From positions 1 to 8,440 of the forward strand of contig JAHZHK010000118.1 of assembly GCA_019420325.1 (NCBI GenBank): 8,440 nucleotides of DNA, given 5' to 3'. The DNA is from Coriobacteriaceae bacterium (GTDB lineage: Bacteria; Actinomycetota; Coriobacteriia; Coriobacteriales; UMGS124). How positions within the stretch are numbered: the stretch's first letter is position 1; each line of letters opens with the position of its first letter. A program made the position numbers and the translations under genes. Under the pieces are notes generated by a model. That model did not search any database and had not been told where the DNA came from. It saw nothing but the letters and a program-made list of their open reading frames with translations. Below are positions 5,667 through 8,440 of this stretch, piece by piece.

Positions 5667-7721
5667 ATGGCTATGCAAAAAGACATGATGGGCCGCGCGG
5701 TCCGCGACTCGTTTGCCAAACTGGATCCTCGCGTCCAGATTCAAAACCCGGTCATGTTCCTGGTGTGGCTTTCCGCCGTCATGACCTCCGTCCTGGCCGT
5801 CGCTTCCATCTTCGGTGTGCAGGACGCGGGTGTGCCCACCTACTATGTGGTCACCATCGCGGTCATCCTGTGGCTCACCGACCTGTTCTCGAACTTCGCC
5901 GAGGCGCTTGCCGAGGGCCGCGGTAAGGCTCAGGCCGATTCCCTGCGTGCGGCCAAGAAGGATGTCGAGGCCCATCGTATCGAGTCCGTTGAGGACAAGG
6001 AGCACTTCACCGTCGTTCCCGGCACCGAGCTCACGCGCGGCGACCTGGTGATCGTACGCGCCGGCGAGCAGATTCCCGGCGATGGCGACGTCATCGAGGG
6101 CGCTGCCTCCGTTGACGAGTCCGCCATCACCGGCGAGTCCGCCCCCGTGGTCCGCGAGGCCGGCGGCGACCGCTCTGCCGTTACCGGCGGTACCACGGTG
6201 CTGTCCGACTGGATCATCGTCAAGATCTCCAGTGAGCCCGGCCAGAGCTTCCTGGACAAGATGATCGCGATGGTCGAGGGTGCCGCGCGCAAGAAGACCC
6301 CTAACGAGATCGCTCTGGAGATCTTCCTGGTGGCCCTTTCCATCGTCTTTATCCTGGTCACGCTGGCCCTGTATTGTTACTCCTGCTTCTCGGCCGGTCT
6401 TAACGACATGGTCAACCCCACGGCCGTGACCACGCTCGTGGCACTGCTCGTGTGCTTGGCTCCCACTACCATCGGCGCCCTTCTGTCCGCCATCGGCATC
6501 GCCGGCATGAGCCGTCTGAACGAGGCCAACGTGCTGGCCATGTCCGGCCGCGCCATCGAGGCCGCCGGCGACGTCGACATCCTCATGCTCGACAAGACCG
6601 GCACCATCACCCTGGGTAACCGCCAAGCCGCCGAGTTCATCCCGGTCGACGGCGTCGATCCCGCGGAGCTGGCCGATGCCGCTCAGCTTTCCTCGCTGGC
6701 CGACGAGACCCCCGAGGGTCGTTCCATCGTCGTGCTCGCCAAGGAGCAGTTTGGGCTGCGCGGCCGCACACTCGAGGATAAGGGCATGGAGTTCATCCCC
6801 TTCACCGCGGCGACTCGCATGTCCGGTGTGAACTACGAGGGCAATGAGATCCGCAAGGGCGCTGCCGATTCCGTGCGCACCTATGTGGAGGCAGCCGGCG
6901 GCGTGTTCTCCCAGGAGTGCGACGAGGCCGTCGAACGCATCGCCAAGGCCGGCGGCACCCCGCTGGTCGTGACCAAGAACTGCCGCGTGCTGGGCGTTGT
7001 GTACCTCAAGGACATCATCAAGTCCGGCGTTAAGGAGAAGTTCGCCGACCTGCGCAAGATGGGCATCAAGACCATCATGGTGACGGGCGACAATCCGCTC
7101 ACCGCCGCGGCAATCGCCGCCGAGGCCGGCGTTGACGACTTCCTGGCCGAGGCCACCCCCGAGGGCAAACTCGAGAAGATCCGCGAGTTCCAGCGTGAGG
7201 GTCACCTGGTCGCCATGACCGGCGACGGCACCAACGACGCGCCGGCGCTCGCCCAGGCGGACGTCGCCGTGGCCATGAACACCGGAACCCAGGCTGCCAA
7301 GGAGGCCGGCAACATGGTCGACCTCGACTCCAGCCCCACCAAGCTCATCGAGGTCGTGCGTATTGTCAAGCAGCTGCTCATGACCCGCGGTTCGCTCACG
7401 ACCTTCTCGGTGGCTAACGACATGGCGAAGTACTTCGCTATCATCCCGGCCCTGTTCTCGCCGATCTACCCGGGCCTTGGCGCGCTCAACATCCTCGGTC
7501 TGGCAAGCCCACTGTCCGCGGTTCTTTCGGCCATCATCTATAACGCGCTCGTTATCGTCGCGCTGATCCCGGCCGCGCTGAAGGGCGTTAAGTACCGCGA
7601 GGTCCCGTCTGGACAGCTGCTGACCCACAACCTACTCGTGTGGGGTCTGGGCGGCATTGTTGCCCCGTTCGTATTCATCAAGCTCATCGACATGCTGCTC
7701 GCGTTCTGCGGCATTATGTAA
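5667..7721 (+). CDS. kdpB: KdpB, catalytic P-type ATPase subunit of the potassium pump
   Basis: This 684-residue inner-membrane P-type ATPase (subclass IA) hydrolyses ATP to drive K+ import with KdpA, KdpC and KdpF. The N-terminal block NPVMFLVWLSAVMT (27-40) and ADSLR-type linker after AEALAEGRGKAQA are typical. The actuator domain has TGES at 155-158; S158 corresponds to the inhibitory phosphoserine 162 of E. coli. The membrane ion-path motif APTTIG is at 265-270. The phosphorylation site DKTGT is at 309-313 with catalytic D309. The nucleotide-binding domain has TPEGRSIV (348-355) and the IRKGA lysine K397. TGDN is at 473-476 and the hinge GDGTNDAP at 519-526. Length is close to the 682 residues of the E. 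coli protein, and all catalytic residues are present. The start is fixed by the AGGAGG at 5651. Codons are strongly C/G-ending throughout. kdpC follows after 12 bases. Confidence 0.98.
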   Translation: MAMQKDMMGRAVRDSFAKLDPRVQIQNPVMFLVWLSAVMTSVLAVASIFGVQDAGVPTYYVVTIAVILWLTDLFSNFAEALAEGRGKAQADSLRAAKKDVEAHRIESVEDKEHFTVVPGTELTRGDLVIVRAGEQIPGDGDVIEGAASVDESAITGESAPVVREAGGDRSAVTGGTTVLSDWIIVKISSEPGQSFLDKMIAMVEGAARKKTPNEIALEIFLVALSIVFILVTLALYCYSCFSAGLNDMVNPTAVTTLVALLVCLAPTTIGALLSAIGIAGMSRLNEANVLAMSGRAIEAAGDVDILMLDKTGTITLGNRQAAEFIPVDGVDPAELADAAQLSSLADETPEGRSIVVLAKEQFGLRGRTLEDKGMEFIPFTAATRMSGVNYEGNEIRKGAADSVRTYVEAAGGVFSQECDEAVERIAKAGGTPLVVTKNCRVLGVVYLKDIIKSGVKEKFADLRKMGIKTIMVTGDNPLTAAAIAAEAGVDDFLAEATPEGKLEKIREFQREGHLVAMTGDGTNDAPALAQADVAVAMNTGTQAAKEAGNMVDLDSSPTKLIEVVRIVKQLLMTRGSLTTFSVANDMAKYFAIIPALFSPIYPGLGALNILGLASPLSAVLSAIIYNALVIVALIPAALKGVKYREVPSGQLLTHNLLVWGLGGIVAPFVFIKLIDMLLAFCGIM

Positions 7722-7723
7722 GT

Positions 7724-7728
7724 GGAGG
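7724..7728 (+). promoter_or_regulatory. Ribosome binding site of kdpC (decides its start)
   Basis: GGAGG lies 5 bases before the ATG at 7734. The in-frame GTG at 7722 overlaps this site, adds only four residues and has no site of its own, so the 196-residue form is preferred. Confidence 0.75.
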
Positions 7729-7733
7729 TTTGT

Positions 7734-8324
7734 ATGTTCAAAGGTGTTGCATCGCGCGCACTTGGCGTGTTCGCGCTGTTTACCGTTGTCTGCGGCCTGG
7801 GCTATACGCTCGTCGTGACCGGCATCGCCCAGGTTGCGTTCCCGTATCAGGCGAACGGTTCGCTCATTACGGTCGACGGCAAGGTTGTGGGCTCCGAGCT
7901 CATCGGCCAGAACTTCGAGGACGAGGACCACATGTGGGGCCGCATCCAGAACGTGTCAATTGTCGAAGGCGAAGACGGCGAGCTCGTGGCGTATGGTGCC
8001 CCGTCCAACCTGTCCCCGGCGAGTGAGGAGTACCGGCAGCTTGTGGACGCGCGCGTCGAGAAGATTCGCGCCTCCAACCCCGACGCCGGCATGGATGCCG
8101 TGCCCGTCGACCTGGTGACGTGTTCTGGCTCAGGGCTCGACCCCGAGATCTCCCCCGATGCCGCCGAGTACCAGGTACCGCGCCTGGCGAAGGCCACGGG
8201 CAAGAGCGAAGGCGAGGTGCGCGACATCATCGCCCAGTGCACCAAGGGCCGTTTCCTCGGCGTGTTCGGCGAGCCCACGGTCAACGTGCTCAAGGTGAAC
8301 CTTATGCTGGACGGCGCGCTGTAG
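7734..8324 (+). CDS. kdpC: KdpC, accessory subunit of the Kdp potassium pump
   Basis: This 196-residue subunit is required for assembly and high-affinity function of KdpAB. It has one N-terminal membrane helix (about 9-34) and an extracytoplasmic domain. Family blocks are visible in order: FPYQANGSLI (36-45), VGSELIGQNF (52-61), the MWGR block (67-70) in place of the E. coli FHGR, PSNLSPAS (90-97), ARVEKIRASNP (106-116), the PVDLVTCSGSGLDPEISPDAA block (124-144), IPR-like QVPRLAKA (147-154) and GEPTVNVLKVNLMLD (179-193). Length is close to the roughly 190 residues of E. coli KdpC. It ends the kdpFABC operon; its stop TAG is followed by 116 bases of noncoding sequence. Two cysteines (C130 and C169) fall in the extracytoplasmic part, but nothing shows that they pair. 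Confidence 0.96.
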   Translation: MFKGVASRALGVFALFTVVCGLGYTLVVTGIAQVAFPYQANGSLITVDGKVVGSELIGQNFEDEDHMWGRIQNVSIVEGEDGELVAYGAPSNLSPASEEYRQLVDARVEKIRASNPDAGMDAVPVDLVTCSGSGLDPEISPDAAEYQVPRLAKATGKSEGEVRDIIAQCTKGRFLGVFGEPTVNVLKVNLMLDGAL

Positions 8325-8340
8325 GTGAGGGAGTGGCGGA

Positions 8341-8370
8341 TGAGGGCATGACTGACTATCTGAGCCCTCA
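8341..8370 (+). terminator. Weak hairpin after kdpC
   Basis: TGAGGGC (8341-8347) and GCCCTCA (8364-8370) are perfect 7-base complements separated by 16 bases, 17 bases beyond the kdpC stop. The following bases (ATTCCACCCC) contain no T-run, so it is not a convincing intrinsic terminator on its own. It could protect the mRNA 3' end, with termination at the larger repeat hairpin just downstream. Confidence 0.3.
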
Positions 8371-8388
8371 ATTCCACCCCGCCCATCA

Positions 8389-8440
8389 GTTGCGGTGAAA
8401 TACGGACCGTTTTGGCTGTCAAAGGCCTTATCTACTCCGT
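8389..8440. repeat. Right copy (3'-truncated) of the hairpin-forming repeat element
   Basis: Bases 8389-8406 (GTTGCGGTGAAATACGGA) form the 5' arm, followed by the loop and the first five bases of the 3' arm, TCCGT (8436-8440), where the window ends. Bases 8409-8440 are identical to 1-32. The left copy shows how the element should continue: the rest of the arm and then TTTTT. If the same holds here, the element would end the kdpFABC transcript. It starts 64 bases after the kdpC stop. The half-site and the 32-base identity are seen directly; the full structure is inferred by combining the copies. Confidence 0.75.

Noticed and set aside
5565..7628. A 687-codon open frame on the minus strand opposite kdpB
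   Set aside because: It mirrors kdpB in a GC-rich gene with C/G-ending codons, which removes stop codons from the opposite strand. The translation is low-complexity and rich in Gly, Asp, His and Arg, with no recognisable domain. kdpB is unmistakable on the plus strand.
7722..7733. GTG at 7722 as the kdpC start
   Set aside because: It overlaps the ribosome binding site for the ATG at 7734 and adds only four residues not found in the family.
1..8440. A mobile island or plasmid carrying kdp, because of the flanking direct repeats
   Set aside because: There is no integrase, transposase, replication gene or tRNA attachment site. A structured dispersed repeat or a contig-end effect explains the repeats more simply.

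Overview
The window carries one complete high-affinity potassium uptake locus of the Kdp type. kdpD and kdpE, the sensor kinase and response regulator, lie on the minus strand. The four pump genes kdpF, kdpA, kdpB and kdpC lie on the plus strand, and the two operons diverge from a shared 243-base control region (3494-3736). All six genes look intact. There are no RNA genes, CRISPR arrays, transposases or phage genes, and no gene-free stretch reaches 300 bases.

The DNA is GC-rich with strong G/C bias at third codon positions, especially in kdpA and kdpB. Ribosome binding sites are clear (for example AGGAGG before kdpB). KdpA is the long form with an extra extracytoplasmic segment. This suggests a high-GC Gram-positive; my best guess is a gut Coriobacteriia (Collinsella/Olsenella type), with moderate confidence and only from overall resemblance. 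The locus looks chromosomal.

Layout from left to right: a truncated copy of a hairpin-forming repeat (1-45); kdpE (61-765, minus); kdpD (758-3493, minus, overlapping kdpE by 8 bases); the divergent control region with a likely KdpE operator, candidate promoters and leader hairpins; kdpF (3737-3823); kdpA (3827-5650); kdpB (5667-7721); kdpC (7734-8324); a 116-base tail with a small hairpin and a second truncated copy of the same repeat (8389-8440).

How it works together: KdpD senses potassium limitation or ionic stress and phosphorylates KdpE, which activates kdpFABC and probably its own operon. KdpA is the channel-like K+-selective subunit, KdpB the P-type ATPase, KdpC a single-span accessory subunit and KdpF a small stabilising peptide.

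No previously undescribed enzyme system is visible. The less ordinary signals are: an identical 32-base sequence at both window ends, belonging to a hairpin element that could also act as a terminator; two mutually exclusive hairpins in the kdpF leader; a degenerate c-di-AMP motif in KdpD; and an extra KdpA segment with a short resemblance to KdpC.
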